A DNA stretch of 64,000 nt from Candidatus Bathyarchaeota archaeon (GTDB lineage Archaea > Thermoproteota > Bathyarchaeia > TCS64), in NCBI GenBank assembly GCA_014730055.1, contig WJIV01000067.1, forward strand, positions 8,513 through 72,512. Reading direction: 5' to 3'. Below, piece by piece: positions 1 through 8,788 of the stretch. Each line of letters begins with the position of its first letter. Positions within the stretch are counted from its first letter, which is position 1. Below the pieces are notes generated by a model, which did no database searches, was not told where the DNA came from, and saw only the letters and a list, made by a program, of their open reading frames with translations. The position numbers were made by a program, and so were the translations under genes.

Positions 1-471
1 TTAATACCACAACTTGTTGGGATAGATCCAGCAACTATGCCGAGCAATCTTAGACTACTATCAGGTATTGGGGTCGGCGTCAGTATTTTGCTAGGATGGA
101 TCTTATCCACATTGCTCATGCATGGTCTAAGCCATCTGTTAGGGGGTCAGGGGGGTCTCAGGAAATTTTTTGCAATCAATGGGTTAGCAGCCTCACCATT
201 TTTAGTCAACTACTTAGCTAGGACTCTGGATGCATACCTGATTTCAAAGGGGGCTGCGATAAATTACTTCCTTCTGAACAGGGGTATTGAAAGCAGATTT
301 TTCAAGGCGGTGCTGGATATGAACCTGCTGAATATTTTCGGTTTGTATTCATTAATCCTGGTCGTAATCGGGTTACAGGAGAACTACAAGCTAAGCAGGG
401 GTAAAGCATTGTTAATCGCCCTCTCTCCATGGCTCTTGTACTTCGTCCTAAATTTCTTTACTTCCGGTTAA
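1..471 (+). CDS. Yip1-like integral membrane protein, C-terminal part
   Basis: The reading frame is open from the first base to the stop at 469-471, so the gene begins outside the window; the first internal ATG is at 37. The visible 156 residues are very hydrophobic and hold about four membrane segments, around residues 24-42, 55-80, 105-125 and 135-150. The pattern LLMHGLSHLLGGQGG followed by hydrophobic helices resembles the membrane domain of Yip1-family proteins, which are common and mostly uncharacterised in archaea. The family call rests on pattern only. No catalytic residues are visible and the function is unknown. Confidence 0.6.
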   Translation, partial: LIPQLVGIDPATMPSNLRLLSGIGVGVSILLGWILSTLLMHGLSHLLGGQGGLRKFFAINGLAASPFLVNYLARTLDAYLISKGAAINYFLLNRGIESRFFKAVLDMNLLNIFGLYSLILVVIGLQENYKLSRGKALLIALSPWLLYFVLNFFTSG

Positions 472-519
472 TGACCGTAAATTCTACAAGCCTGTAGACA
501 GTTATTCTTTCTGATCTAT

Positions 520-1962
520 ATGGAGGATTACAGTAGAATAGATAAAAGGATCTTAGGAGAGACGTATAGAAGTAGAGCGCCCCTGGATATAGTCACACAC
601 CTATGTGACGAGTTTGAGAGCCGCTGGCCTGGCTCAGGCCTTGATAAGGCTAGTTGTGAATATATGGCTGATGAGCTTGGGGAATACGGGCTGGAGAATG
701 TCCACCTAGAAAAATTCTCGATTCCCGGATGGATAAGGGAGAAGAGCAGCCTAGAAGTTCTCTTCCCTAAACAGAAGCAGATTGACTGCGTTGCACTACC
801 TATGAGCAGCGAAGGATCAGTTGAAGCTGAGTTAGTGTATCTCGGTGCCGGACCTGTTGATATCTATGATCAGAAGGCGGACGAGATAGAGGGCAAGATT
901 GTCATGGTTAATAGCGGAAACCCTGAAGGCATGACTCGTTACCTCCATAGGAGCGAGAAATATCAGAGGAGTGTGCTCGCCGGTGCTTCTGCCTGGATAT
1001 TTATGAACCACTACCCAGCATACGGACCACCCACGGGAGGAATAAGCCCCATAATTCCAGGCATCGGTATAGGCTATGAAGATGGGAGATATCTAGCCAG
1101 GCTCCTGGAGAAATACGGAAGCGTTAAGGTCAAGCTAGAGACTTGGTGCAGGAATAAAGAAGTCGATACCTGGAACGTTGTCGGAGACCTACCTGGTAAT
1201 ACGGACTCTGATGAATGGTTAGTTTATGGAGCACACTATGAGGGACACGATATTAGTGTAGGGGCGCTGGATGATGCAACAGGTGCAGCCTGTGTAATGG
1301 AGATAGCACGAATATTATCGGGCGAAAGAGAAAACCTAGATAGAAGCATTCGATTCATTCTTTTCGGAGCGGAAGAGATCGGCCTATATGGCAGTAGAGC
1401 ATACGTGGAGCAACATCCAGACTTCATAAGCAAAATACGCTTCATGCTAAACTTCGACGCGGCTGGTAGAGCGGGAAGACAAGGATTCTGTATCCACGGG
1501 TGGCCTGAATTAATGAAATTCTTCAAGCCAATAAGAGAGGCAATAGGGGTGGATATCCCGTTATGGAGCAGTGTAAGTCCCTATAGTGACCATTGGCCAT
1601 TCCTTCTAGAGGGCGTTCCAACAGCCACCATGGGAGACCCAGAAGAGGCAAAAAGAAGGGCAGGTCGAGGTTTCGGGCACACAAAGTACGACACAGTTGA
1701 TAAGGCCGATCTGAGAGCTATGAGAGAATGCATTGGTAACGCCGCTATCGCCGCCTTAAGGATAATAAATGCTGATAGCTGGCCTTTCGAGCACCGAAGC
1801 AAGGAAGAAATAGACAAGCTTGTTGAAGCCCAAGGATACGAGCACACAGTTAGGCTTGGCAAGAGGCTTAAGGAATATCTCGAATCACATAAAGATGAAC
1901 TTAGACCAGAGACCCTTGTTTATCTCGAGAGGCTAAAGGGAAGTTGGGAAGAAGTCATCTAA
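520..1962 (+). CDS. M28-family zinc aminopeptidase (paralogue 1)
   Basis: A 480-residue M28 (aminopeptidase Y/Q-like) metallopeptidase. A protease-associated-type region fills roughly residues 90-200. The co-catalytic zinc motifs follow in the usual order: HYEGHD, then GALDDATGA with the bridging aspartate, FGAEEIGLYGS with the catalytic and metal glutamates, NFDAAG, and a C-terminal YSDHWPF histidine. All expected ligands are therefore present. There is no clear signal peptide, so it probably acts in the cytoplasm on peptides. Its neighbour, 53 bases downstream, is a close paralogue with the same architecture, which points to a tandem duplication. The natural substrate cannot be read from the sequence. 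Confidence 0.88.
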   Translation: MEDYSRIDKRILGETYRSRAPLDIVTHLCDEFESRWPGSGLDKASCEYMADELGEYGLENVHLEKFSIPGWIREKSSLEVLFPKQKQIDCVALPMSSEGSVEAELVYLGAGPVDIYDQKADEIEGKIVMVNSGNPEGMTRYLHRSEKYQRSVLAGASAWIFMNHYPAYGPPTGGISPIIPGIGIGYEDGRYLARLLEKYGSVKVKLETWCRNKEVDTWNVVGDLPGNTDSDEWLVYGAHYEGHDISVGALDDATGAACVMEIARILSGERENLDRSIRFILFGAEEIGLYGSRAYVEQHPDFISKIRFMLNFDAAGRAGRQGFCIHGWPELMKFFKPIREAIGVDIPLWSSVSPYSDHWPFLLEGVPTATMGDPEEAKRRAGRGFGHTKYDTVDKADLRAMRECIGNAAIAALRIINADSWPFEHRSKEEIDKLVEAQGYEHTVRLGKRLKEYLESHKDELRPETLVYLERLKGSWEEVI

Positions 1963-1975
1963 CCCCTCTTCTAAT

Positions 1976-1988
1976 GGTTTTATATTCT
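1976..1988 (+). promoter_or_regulatory. TATA-like promoter of the second M28 peptidase
   Basis: The sequence GTTTTATATTC lies about 35 bases before the ATG at 2016. That spacing fits an archaeal TATA box with a transcript start close to the ATG. It suggests the second peptidase can be transcribed on its own despite the short 53-base gap. Confidence 0.5.
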
Positions 1989-2015
1989 AAACGGTAATGT
2001 ATAGCTGGTGTCTAA

Positions 2016-3443
2016 ATGAATCCATATTTGGATGTAGATAAGAAAATAATGGCCGAGATTTACACTGGATCAGAGCCAATGGATAACCTGGAAGTCATGT
2101 GCGACGTCCATGGCAGCAGATTCCCTGGAACACCTGGAGATAAGGGAAGCGTAGATTACATGGTGAAAAAGTTTGAGGAGTATGGTTGTGAGAACGTGCA
2201 CCATGAAAAATTCACCATACCTGGATGGACCCGAGGGCCAGCGAGCCTAGAGGTAACCAGCCCAATCAAGAAAAGCTTTGATGTAATCAGCCTGCCCCAC
2301 AGCGTTGGTGATGAGGTTGAAGGGGAGCTTATATTCATTGGACCAGGGGCCATTGAAGTATATGAAGAGAAAAAAGACGAGATAGATGGAAAAATCGTAA
2401 TGGTGACAAGCGCTAATCCGCCAGGAATGAAAAGGTTCCTTCATAGAAGCGAGAAATTCATGCGCAGCGTGATGGCTGGAGCAAAAGGCTGGATATTCAT
2501 GAACCATTATCCAGCATACGGACCACCTACGGGAGGGATCAACCCAGTTATCCCAGCCATAGGATTAGCTCACGAAGATGGTGCATTCCTTACTAGACTG
2601 CTTGATAGGGAAGAAGAGGTTACTGTTAGAATAAAGACCACGGACAAGAACCACAACGTAGATACATACAACGTTATTGCAGACGTTGTACCAGAAAAGC
2701 CTGTAGATGATGAGTATATTGTAGTTGGGAGTCACTATGACGGACACGACATAAGTCAGGGTGCGGTAGATCCTGCTAGTGGAGCGGTCACAGTTATGGA
2801 GATAAGCCGCAACCTGAATCTTGTAAAAGACAAGCTCAAGAGAAGAGTACGTTGCATGTGCTTCGGGGCTGAAGAAATCGGTCTATATGGAAGTTACGCG
2901 TACGCTGACCGTCATGAAGATGAGTTAGATAAATGCAGATTCATGCTTAACTTAGACAGCGCTGGAAATGAGGGTGTAAAAGGAATTGTATTCCACGATT
3001 TCCCTGAGCTAGAACCCCTTGCTGAGAAATACGCTGAGGAAATGAAGGTAGAATTCCCAGTCCAACAGAAGGTAAGTCCCTATAGCGATCATTGGCCATT
3101 CTTCCTGAAATCAGTTCCATGTGGGAGTCACGGAGGTGACCCTACCGAAGTAAGAACCGGAAGAGGTTATGGGCATACCAAATATGACACAGTTGATAAA
3201 GTTGACCTCAAGTACCTGAGACTAGCTGCCGCAAACTATACCAGATTCCTATTCCGAGTAGCAAATGAAGAAGACTGGAACCCCAAACGGAAAACAGAAG
3301 AAGAGATTGAAGAATTCATCAAAGAACAGGGATATGACAGGACAATTAAACTCGCTGATGAGATGAGAGAGTATATTAAGGAGAATTTCAAGGAAATTCA
3401 CCCAGAGACCAAAGAGTGGTTAGAACGAGGCGGAGCTTGGTAG
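2016..3443 (+). CDS. M28-family zinc aminopeptidase (paralogue 2)
   Basis: A 475-residue paralogue of the upstream gene, similar along its whole length; both share the stretches MNHYPAYGPPTGGI and SPYSDHWPF. Metal motifs are HYDGHD, GAVDPASGA, FGAEEIGLYGS, NLDSAG and SDHWPF. The bridging aspartate is kept, but the residue after it is proline, where paralogue 1 and most M28 enzymes have a second aspartate. The C-terminal third is rich in Glu and Lys. No signal peptide is visible. A TATA-like box sits about 35 bases upstream and a T-run follows the stop. The two copies probably differ in substrate; this is inferred from the divergence and not shown. Confidence 0.88.
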   Translation: MNPYLDVDKKIMAEIYTGSEPMDNLEVMCDVHGSRFPGTPGDKGSVDYMVKKFEEYGCENVHHEKFTIPGWTRGPASLEVTSPIKKSFDVISLPHSVGDEVEGELIFIGPGAIEVYEEKKDEIDGKIVMVTSANPPGMKRFLHRSEKFMRSVMAGAKGWIFMNHYPAYGPPTGGINPVIPAIGLAHEDGAFLTRLLDREEEVTVRIKTTDKNHNVDTYNVIADVVPEKPVDDEYIVVGSHYDGHDISQGAVDPASGAVTVMEISRNLNLVKDKLKRRVRCMCFGAEEIGLYGSYAYADRHEDELDKCRFMLNLDSAGNEGVKGIVFHDFPELEPLAEKYAEEMKVEFPVQQKVSPYSDHWPFFLKSVPCGSHGGDPTEVRTGRGYGHTKYDTVDKVDLKYLRLAAANYTRFLFRVANEEDWNPKRKTEEEIEEFIKEQGYDRTIKLADEMREYIKENFKEIHPETKEWLERGGAW

Positions 3444-3466
3444 TCAATATCACATGAATAAAATAC

Positions 3467-3473
3467 TTTTTTT
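3467..3473 (+). terminator. Poly-T terminator after the M28 pair
   Basis: Seven consecutive T residues occur 24 bases after the stop codon of the second peptidase, followed by more pyrimidine-rich sequence. Archaeal RNA polymerase terminates at such T-runs without needing a hairpin. Confidence 0.45.
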
Positions 3474-3532
3474 CTCTATATTACCCACCAATAATTTTTT
3501 TAATATCTGCACACCGTTGGTTTAAGGATTTA

Positions 3533-4135
3533 ATGGTAGCTTACTCCACACTCGTTTATCTATTCTCTGACAGGTATGTTGATAAAGCAAGATTCCAAGG
3601 TGAAGAGGTTCCCTGTAAAGGTAATAAAGTGAAACAAGACGAATTAGCAGTAAAGCTTGTAGCAGCATCCATATCATGGTTAAACGAGAATAATAACCTA
3701 AAACTTGATATCGGAAAAAGGAGCAAAATGCTTGGTTTGAGAAAGATAGATACAGTAATCATCAATAAAATAGGAACGCCAGGACTACCATCATCAAGTT
3801 TAGAGAGTGTACTGTGGGATAAGGCAAAGAAAAACGACAATCTGTTCGATCTCACATCACGTATTATTGGCAGATCTAAAAGAAATAACCCAGAATCGGT
3901 AATCATCAACATAGTAAAAGATCACTTGGCTGATGAAGGTTATTTAGAAAAAAAGAAGAAGATGCTTCTCTTAACTGAATATATTCCAGATTGTAATAGA
4001 ATAAGTGAACTGGAAGATTCCCTTGAAGAAATACCAGAAATATATTCCTCAATTAAAAATAATAACTTATACAAAAAAATTATTGGTGACATAAATTCAG
4101 GCATTAAAAACATGACTCAAGTTGATGTAGATTAA
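3533..4135 (+). CDS. Possible GPP34 (GOLPH3-like) family protein
   Basis: A 200-residue soluble, basic protein that I cannot identify firmly. The N-terminal YSTLVYLF, the helical ELAVKLVAASISWL stretch, the alternating KLDIGK strand and the helical NPESVIINIVKDHLADEGYL followed by EKKKKMLL recall the helix and beta-hairpin layout of GPP34/GOLPH3-like proteins. In eukaryotes that family binds phosphoinositides at the Golgi; prokaryotic members have unknown roles. The gene is more AT-rich than the peptidases before it. It stands alone, with its own upstream AT-rich region. Treat the family assignment as a weak guess from pattern. Confidence 0.45.
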   Translation: MVAYSTLVYLFSDRYVDKARFQGEEVPCKGNKVKQDELAVKLVAASISWLNENNNLKLDIGKRSKMLGLRKIDTVIINKIGTPGLPSSSLESVLWDKAKKNDNLFDLTSRIIGRSKRNNPESVIINIVKDHLADEGYLEKKKKMLLLTEYIPDCNRISELEDSLEEIPEIYSSIKNNNLYKKIIGDINSGIKNMTQVDVD

Positions 4136-4356
4136 TTTCCATCAACAAGCAAATAATTATCCCCACAGCTATCATGGCAATAATCGTCATATAAAATCCA
4201 AAATACAAATAAAGCATAATTGGCTGTAAATTAAACTGTAAACATGTTTTGAAGGTATAAATCTATCTAAAATGGGGTACATTTGGCAATTTCTTTCAAA
4301 ACCTATATATGATGGCGCTGTATTGCTTGAACACTGAAATTAGGAGAATAAACAGC

Positions 4357-4935
4357 GTGTCTAGGGCAGTAAGAGACAAATGGCGCCGCAAAGAATGGTA
4401 CGATATCATCCTACCCAGATACTTTGGTGAAACAAAGGTAGGTGAGACCCCAAGTGATGACCCAGATAAGGTAATGGGTCGAGTCTTCGAGACAACCCTC
4501 GCCGCAATAACGGGGGATTTTAGTCAAGAATATATCAAGATGTATTTCCAGGTCAACGAAATAGAGGGACATGTAGCGAGGACAGTATTCAAGGGTCACG
4601 AGTACCTGCGAGACTACCTTCGAAGCCTCGTGCGCCGAAGGAGCACAAAGATCGACGGGTTATTCAGAGTTCAAACACCCGATGGTTACCGTGTTAAGGT
4701 AGTCGTAACAGCGATGACTCAGACCAGGATACAGACAAGTAAAGAACTGAAGATCCGTAGGATAATGGAGAACATAGTAAAAGAAAAAGCTGAGACATTA
4801 ACCTTTGACCAGCTAGCACATGAGATGGTGTTAGGTAAATTGGCTTCTGACGTATATAACGAAGCAAAGAACATCACAGCTCTGAGACACGTAGGCGTGA
4901 GGAAGAGCGAGCTACTTGAGATACCAGAAGAGTAG
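4357..4935 (+). CDS. rps3ae: Small ribosomal subunit protein S3Ae (eS1)
   Basis: This is eS1, an archaeal/eukaryotic protein of the 30S platform near the mRNA exit. The diagnostic region is DKWRRKEWYDIILPRYFGE near the N-terminus, followed by the GRVFETTLAAITGDFSQ segment and a basic C-terminal half. I place the start at the GTG at 4357: AGGAG lies 10 bases upstream and homologues begin just before the basic DKWR region. A start at 4309 would add 16 residues that do not look like the family. The resulting length, 192 residues, is normal. The gene is single and not part of a ribosomal operon here. Confidence 0.9.
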   Translation: MSRAVRDKWRRKEWYDIILPRYFGETKVGETPSDDPDKVMGRVFETTLAAITGDFSQEYIKMYFQVNEIEGHVARTVFKGHEYLRDYLRSLVRRRSTKIDGLFRVQTPDGYRVKVVVTAMTQTRIQTSKELKIRRIMENIVKEKAETLTFDQLAHEMVLGKLASDVYNEAKNITALRHVGVRKSELLEIPEE

Positions 4936-5066
4936 CCTAAGTTTTATTATCAAAATATTTCCAATTTAACTTGTTTATACTTTCAGTCTTAAAATTAAGT
5001 TAATTTCTTAATCTTATTCTGCAAAGTTGAAATCGAATAAATACGATGTACTGTATTATTTAGTAT

Positions 5067-5669
5067 ATGGATCCCAGAACTAGAGTTGCAATAGAAGCAG
5101 CGCGACTAATGTATCATGGTCGGGCAAAAGAATACATTGATGCTAAAGAACAGGCAGCTGCTAGCTTGGGTGTTAACACCATGCCAAGTAATTTCGAAGT
5201 GGCCATCGAGTTGGATAGGTACGCTCAGGAGGTCGAGGGATCTGAAAGATACCAAAGGCTCATTGAGATGAGGAAGGCTGCATTAAAGACTATGAGATTA
5301 ATTGGAAAATTTGACCCTCGGCTCACTGGTAGTGTCTGGAGGGGAACAGTTCGAGAGAGCAGTGACATAGATATTATCGTTTTCCATGATGATCCTCAAG
5401 AAATTAGGGACAAAATAAGAACCACTTATGAAATTGATGAAATGGAAACTGAGGTTTTTCAAAAGAACGGCCTTCCATGTAGCTCCACTCACATTCGAAT
5501 CCAGGTAGATAAATACCCGCTTGAAATAGTAGTTCGCCCTTTAGCGGAGAAAGAACTCGAACGCTGCGAGATATATGGTGACATTAAGAGAGGGATTACC
5601 CTGCACGAGTTAGAAAAACTTATCATATCAGACCCCCTCCGCAGATTCATACCAAGGAGAAGAGTATAA
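5067..5669 (+). CDS. Nucleotidyltransferase-fold (pol beta superfamily) protein
   Basis: The central GSVWRGTVRESSDIDIIVF is the GS...DxD signature of the polymerase-beta nucleotidyltransferase fold, at residues 88-106. A third acidic or polar strand (DKYPLEIVV) follows near residue 150. The first 85 residues are helical, with a long region that may bind nucleic acid or a partner. The gene ends with TAA directly followed by the TTG start of glmM, so the two are almost certainly co-transcribed. Its substrate is unknown: it could modify a tRNA, a protein or a small molecule. The contact with the sugar-nucleotide genes is suggestive but does not prove a role there. Confidence 0.7.
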   Translation: MDPRTRVAIEAARLMYHGRAKEYIDAKEQAAASLGVNTMPSNFEVAIELDRYAQEVEGSERYQRLIEMRKAALKTMRLIGKFDPRLTGSVWRGTVRESSDIDIIVFHDDPQEIRDKIRTTYEIDEMETEVFQKNGLPCSSTHIRIQVDKYPLEIVVRPLAEKELERCEIYGDIKRGITLHELEKLIISDPLRRFIPRRRV

Positions 5670-7034
5670 TTGAAGCCAAAATTGTTCGGAAGTTCCGGGA
5701 TAAGAGGAGTAGTAAACAAGGAGATAACACCTACCCTCGCCCACAGGGTAGGCACAGCCTTAGCGACCATCCACAAGGGCGGTACAATAATTGTAGGCAG
5801 AGACGCAAGAGTTTCAGGGCCAATGATCGAGGGAGCCCTTTTTTCAGGACTTTCCTCCGCAGGAGCGGACATTTACTCAATAGGGCTTGTGCCCACACCC
5901 ATAACAGCATGGACTGTAAGAAATCTAGACGCAAATGCTGGAATTGAAGTGACCGCAAGCCACAATCCACCAGAATATAACGGTCTAAAGATCTTCAATG
6001 AGAAAGGTATGAGCCTGACAGAGAAAGAGCAACTGGATATAGAGGATATTCTGGAAAATTGTCTTTATCAGCTTAGTGAGTGGGATGGGGTAGGAATTCT
6101 AGAACCGCTATATCCGTTAGATCAATATACTGAGGAACTGATCTTATCAATTGAATTGGAAATTGAGGAAAGCATCGCATTTGATCTATTCAATGGGGCG
6201 ACTTGCACTGTCGTTCAATCGATAATGGATGAATTTTCAATACAAGCTGAATTTATAAATGGCATCCCGGATGGAACATTTCCATCAGGCAACCCAGAAC
6301 CTGATGAAAATTCCCTACTTAGAATTGGCAAGTTTATGAAAGCAAGAGACATCGATATCGGTTTCGGATTTGACGGTGACGGAGACCGTATGATGCCTAT
6401 CGACAGCTCGGGTCATATGGTCAGTCCTGACAGAGCATTGGCTTCATTTGCCGCCTATCTGGTTGAAAAAAACCAAGGTGGAACCGTCGTAACTCATGTT
6501 GGCACAAGTATGAACGTTGATGAGATGGTTGAGAGTGAAGGGGGTAAGGTTATTAGAACCCCAGTCGGGGACTCTTATATTACTGAAACCATGGCGGAAA
6601 GTAAAGCAATATTTGGGGGTGAACCAGTTGGTGCCTGGGTTCATCCTGATATACATATGTGCCCGGATGGTATACTTTCCGCGTTAAAACTCCTAGAAGC
6701 AATTAAGGATATGGAGATGAGTCTTGGAGAGTTCGTAAACCGTGCACCCGCTTACCCAATAAACAGAGAAAAAGTAGTCTGCCCAAACGAGAAAAAGATA
6801 CCCATATTGAGTAAAATTAAGTCGGGATATCAGGATACCTTCAATAATATAAAAACAATTACTACTATAGATGGGGTAAGACTTGAGCTTGAGGAAGGAT
6901 GGATACTAATTCGCACCTCGGGCACAGAGCCCCTCATAAGAATAACAGTAGAGGCTAAGACTGATCAGATGGTGAAGGAATATACAGAAAAAGGTATCAG
7001 CCTCATCAAAAAATCATTTAGGGATATAAGATGA
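5670..7034 (+). CDS. glmM: Phosphoglucosamine mutase / phosphohexomutase
   Basis: An alpha-D-phosphohexomutase of 454 residues, the normal length for archaeal GlmM. It starts GSSGIRG; the phosphoserine loop is TASHNPPEYNG (residues 95-105), the metal loop is DGDGDR (near residue 235), the sugar-binding loop is GGEPVG (near 315) and the phosphate-binding C-terminal loop is RTSGTEPLIRI (near 415). It should interconvert glucosamine-6-P and glucosamine-1-P. The start is TTG, immediately after the stop of the nucleotidyltransferase gene. The stop overlaps the ATG of the GlmU-like gene in ATGA, so translation is coupled. Other phosphohexoses are possible substrates, but the pairing with GlmU favours glucosamine-P. 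Confidence 0.87.
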   Translation: MKPKLFGSSGIRGVVNKEITPTLAHRVGTALATIHKGGTIIVGRDARVSGPMIEGALFSGLSSAGADIYSIGLVPTPITAWTVRNLDANAGIEVTASHNPPEYNGLKIFNEKGMSLTEKEQLDIEDILENCLYQLSEWDGVGILEPLYPLDQYTEELILSIELEIEESIAFDLFNGATCTVVQSIMDEFSIQAEFINGIPDGTFPSGNPEPDENSLLRIGKFMKARDIDIGFGFDGDGDRMMPIDSSGHMVSPDRALASFAAYLVEKNQGGTVVTHVGTSMNVDEMVESEGGKVIRTPVGDSYITETMAESKAIFGGEPVGAWVHPDIHMCPDGILSALKLLEAIKDMEMSLGEFVNRAPAYPINREKVVCPNEKKIPILSKIKSGYQDTFNNIKTITTIDGVRLELEEGWILIRTSGTEPLIRITVEAKTDQMVKEYTEKGISLIKKSFRDIR

Positions 7035-8299
7035 AAGCAGTTATATTAACAGCTGGTAAAGGAACGAGACTCAGACCTCTTACAGACAATACACCCAAGC
7101 CCATGCTTCCAGTAGCTGGAAAGCCTCTACTGGAGTGGATGATAGAACGTGTCAGGGAAGCTGGCGTCGGAGAGGTTCTAGTAGTTACAAACTACCTCGA
7201 GGACCAGATCAAAGATTACTTCCAAGATGGAACTGGTTTTGGAATTGATATTTCGTATCGAACTCAGAAAGAAGCTCTAGGAACTGCCAATGCGATTTAT
7301 GAGGCAATGGAATGGGTCGGGGATAACTATTTCCTTAGTCTATATGGGGATCACTACCTGGAAAAGGGTACTTTGGTGAAATTAATGAAAGCTCATAAAG
7401 AGGAGGAGACGACTGTTGCCTCAATTAGGGTCGAAGATCCGAGCCAGTATGGTGCTTTTGGATTAGATGGGGAAAAAATCACTAAGGTTGTTGAGAAGCC
7501 CCCAAAAGGAAAAGCACCAAGTAGCTACGCTAATGTCGGCATCTATATTTTTCCACCGGAGGTTTTCTGGCACATTGAAGAGACATCAAAGAGCCCTCGA
7601 GGGGAATACGAGATCACAGATACGATGCAACGAATGATCAATGCAGGATTAACTTTAAGAAAATATGAACTAAACCATAATGACTGGCTGGACATTGGAC
7701 TTCCTTGGAACCTGCTCGAAGCAAATGAAAGGGCAATGAAACATATTGAGAAAAAAATCGAAGGCGAGGTCGAGCAAGGGGTCCAAGTAAAAGGCCCAGT
7801 ATGGTTAAAGAAGGATGCAGTTCTAAGATCCGGAACCTACATTGAGGGCCCTGTGGTAATTGGGGAAGGGAGTGATATTGGCCCCAATTGTTACATAAGA
7901 TCATACACGAACCTAGGGGTAGGTGTTAGAATTGGAAATGCCTGTGAAGTTAAAAATAGTATAATAATGGATAACACCCACGCAGCCCATCTCAGCTATA
8001 TAGGCGATAGTATAGTGGGAAAGAACTGCAATCTGGGAGCAGGTACCATAACGGCGAACTTGAGGTTTGATAAGACACCAATAGAATTGAACATAAAAGG
8101 AGAAAGGATGAGTAGTGGAAGGAAAAAACTGGGAATTATTATGGGTGATGAATGCCAAACAGGGATAAATGTTAGCTTCCACCCTGGAGTCATTGTAGGT
8201 TCAGGTGCCTGGATAGCACCAGGGCTAACAATCCAGAGAGATGTCGACCCTCAAATCATCAAATACTTCTTCCCAGAACACCAGGAGAGAAGGAGATAA
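7031..8299 (+). CDS. glmU: GlmU-like sugar-1-phosphate nucleotidylyltransferase/acyltransferase
   Basis: A 422-residue bifunctional-type protein. The N-terminal Rossmann-like domain starts LTAGKGTRLRPLTDNTPKPM, the nucleotidylyltransferase signature, and continues with YGDHY and EKPP motifs. The C-terminal third, from about residue 250, has the hexapeptide pattern of a left-handed beta helix, including GAGTITANLRFD and a terminal GLTI. Archaeal enzymes of this build make glucosamine-1-P into UDP-N-acetylglucosamine (acetylation plus uridylylation); some act on glucose-1-P/dTTP. Its overlap with glmM supports the UDP-GlcNAc route, which feeds surface glycans and N-glycans. Confidence 0.85.
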   Translation: MKAVILTAGKGTRLRPLTDNTPKPMLPVAGKPLLEWMIERVREAGVGEVLVVTNYLEDQIKDYFQDGTGFGIDISYRTQKEALGTANAIYEAMEWVGDNYFLSLYGDHYLEKGTLVKLMKAHKEEETTVASIRVEDPSQYGAFGLDGEKITKVVEKPPKGKAPSSYANVGIYIFPPEVFWHIEETSKSPRGEYEITDTMQRMINAGLTLRKYELNHNDWLDIGLPWNLLEANERAMKHIEKKIEGEVEQGVQVKGPVWLKKDAVLRSGTYIEGPVVIGEGSDIGPNCYIRSYTNLGVGVRIGNACEVKNSIIMDNTHAAHLSYIGDSIVGKNCNLGAGTITANLRFDKTPIELNIKGERMSSGRKKLGIIMGDECQTGINVSFHPGVIVGSGAWIAPGLTIQRDVDPQIIKYFFPEHQERRR

Positions 8300-8344
8300 A
8301 CCCTTATTATTAATAATGATCGAATAAAGCAAAGAAGCGATAAA

Positions 8345-8662
8345 ATGGAGAAAGAAGAATTCAAGAAACGTTTCCCAACCCTAGCGAAGGAAATCGAGGA
8401 AGGAGAGGGTAAAGCGGGACTAAATTTCCAAGTAGAAAAACCAGAGCCAAAAAGGAAGTTCGCCGGCTATGATCCTGACATAGTTGACTTTCTCCGGAGA
8501 TGCAATACTGAAGAAGAAGCATTAGAAATTATAGAATATATGAAAGACAGGGACGAGATAACCGACGAAGAAGCTAATCAATACCTAGAAAAACTGAAAG
8601 AAGAAGGACTCAGAAGCTTTGGGACCAAAAAAAGTCCAGGTTATTACGAGAAAGAAGGATAA
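8345..8662 (+). CDS. DUF2095-family small acidic/basic protein
   Basis: A 105-residue soluble protein. The segment KFAGYDPDIVDFLRRCNTEE, then the helical EEALEIIEYM, and the C-terminal RSFGTKKSPGYYEKEG match my recollection of the archaeal DUF2095 family, whose members have no known function. It has no membrane segment and no catalytic motif that I recognise. It lies 45 bases after glmU in the same direction and may be the last gene of that transcript. Confidence 0.65.
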   Translation: MEKEEFKKRFPTLAKEIEEGEGKAGLNFQVEKPEPKRKFAGYDPDIVDFLRRCNTEEEALEIIEYMKDRDEITDEEANQYLEKLKEEGLRSFGTKKSPGYYEKEG

Positions 8663-8788
8663 AACATAATAAAATTGGGGCTTATATTTTCCTTGTAGCT
8701 GTTTTTCCGAGTCATTATAACGGTTCATTTATTTCGCTCTATCCAATAAGTTTAAGGTACACAAAATCCCAACATATTCGGTGTATAC

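Noticed and set aside
4104..4217. Minus-strand frame of 37 codons, hydrophobic (MLYLYFGFYMTII...)
   Set aside because: It overlaps the end of a convergent gene, and AT-rich spacers often give such hydrophobic frames by chance. No ribosome binding site is seen.
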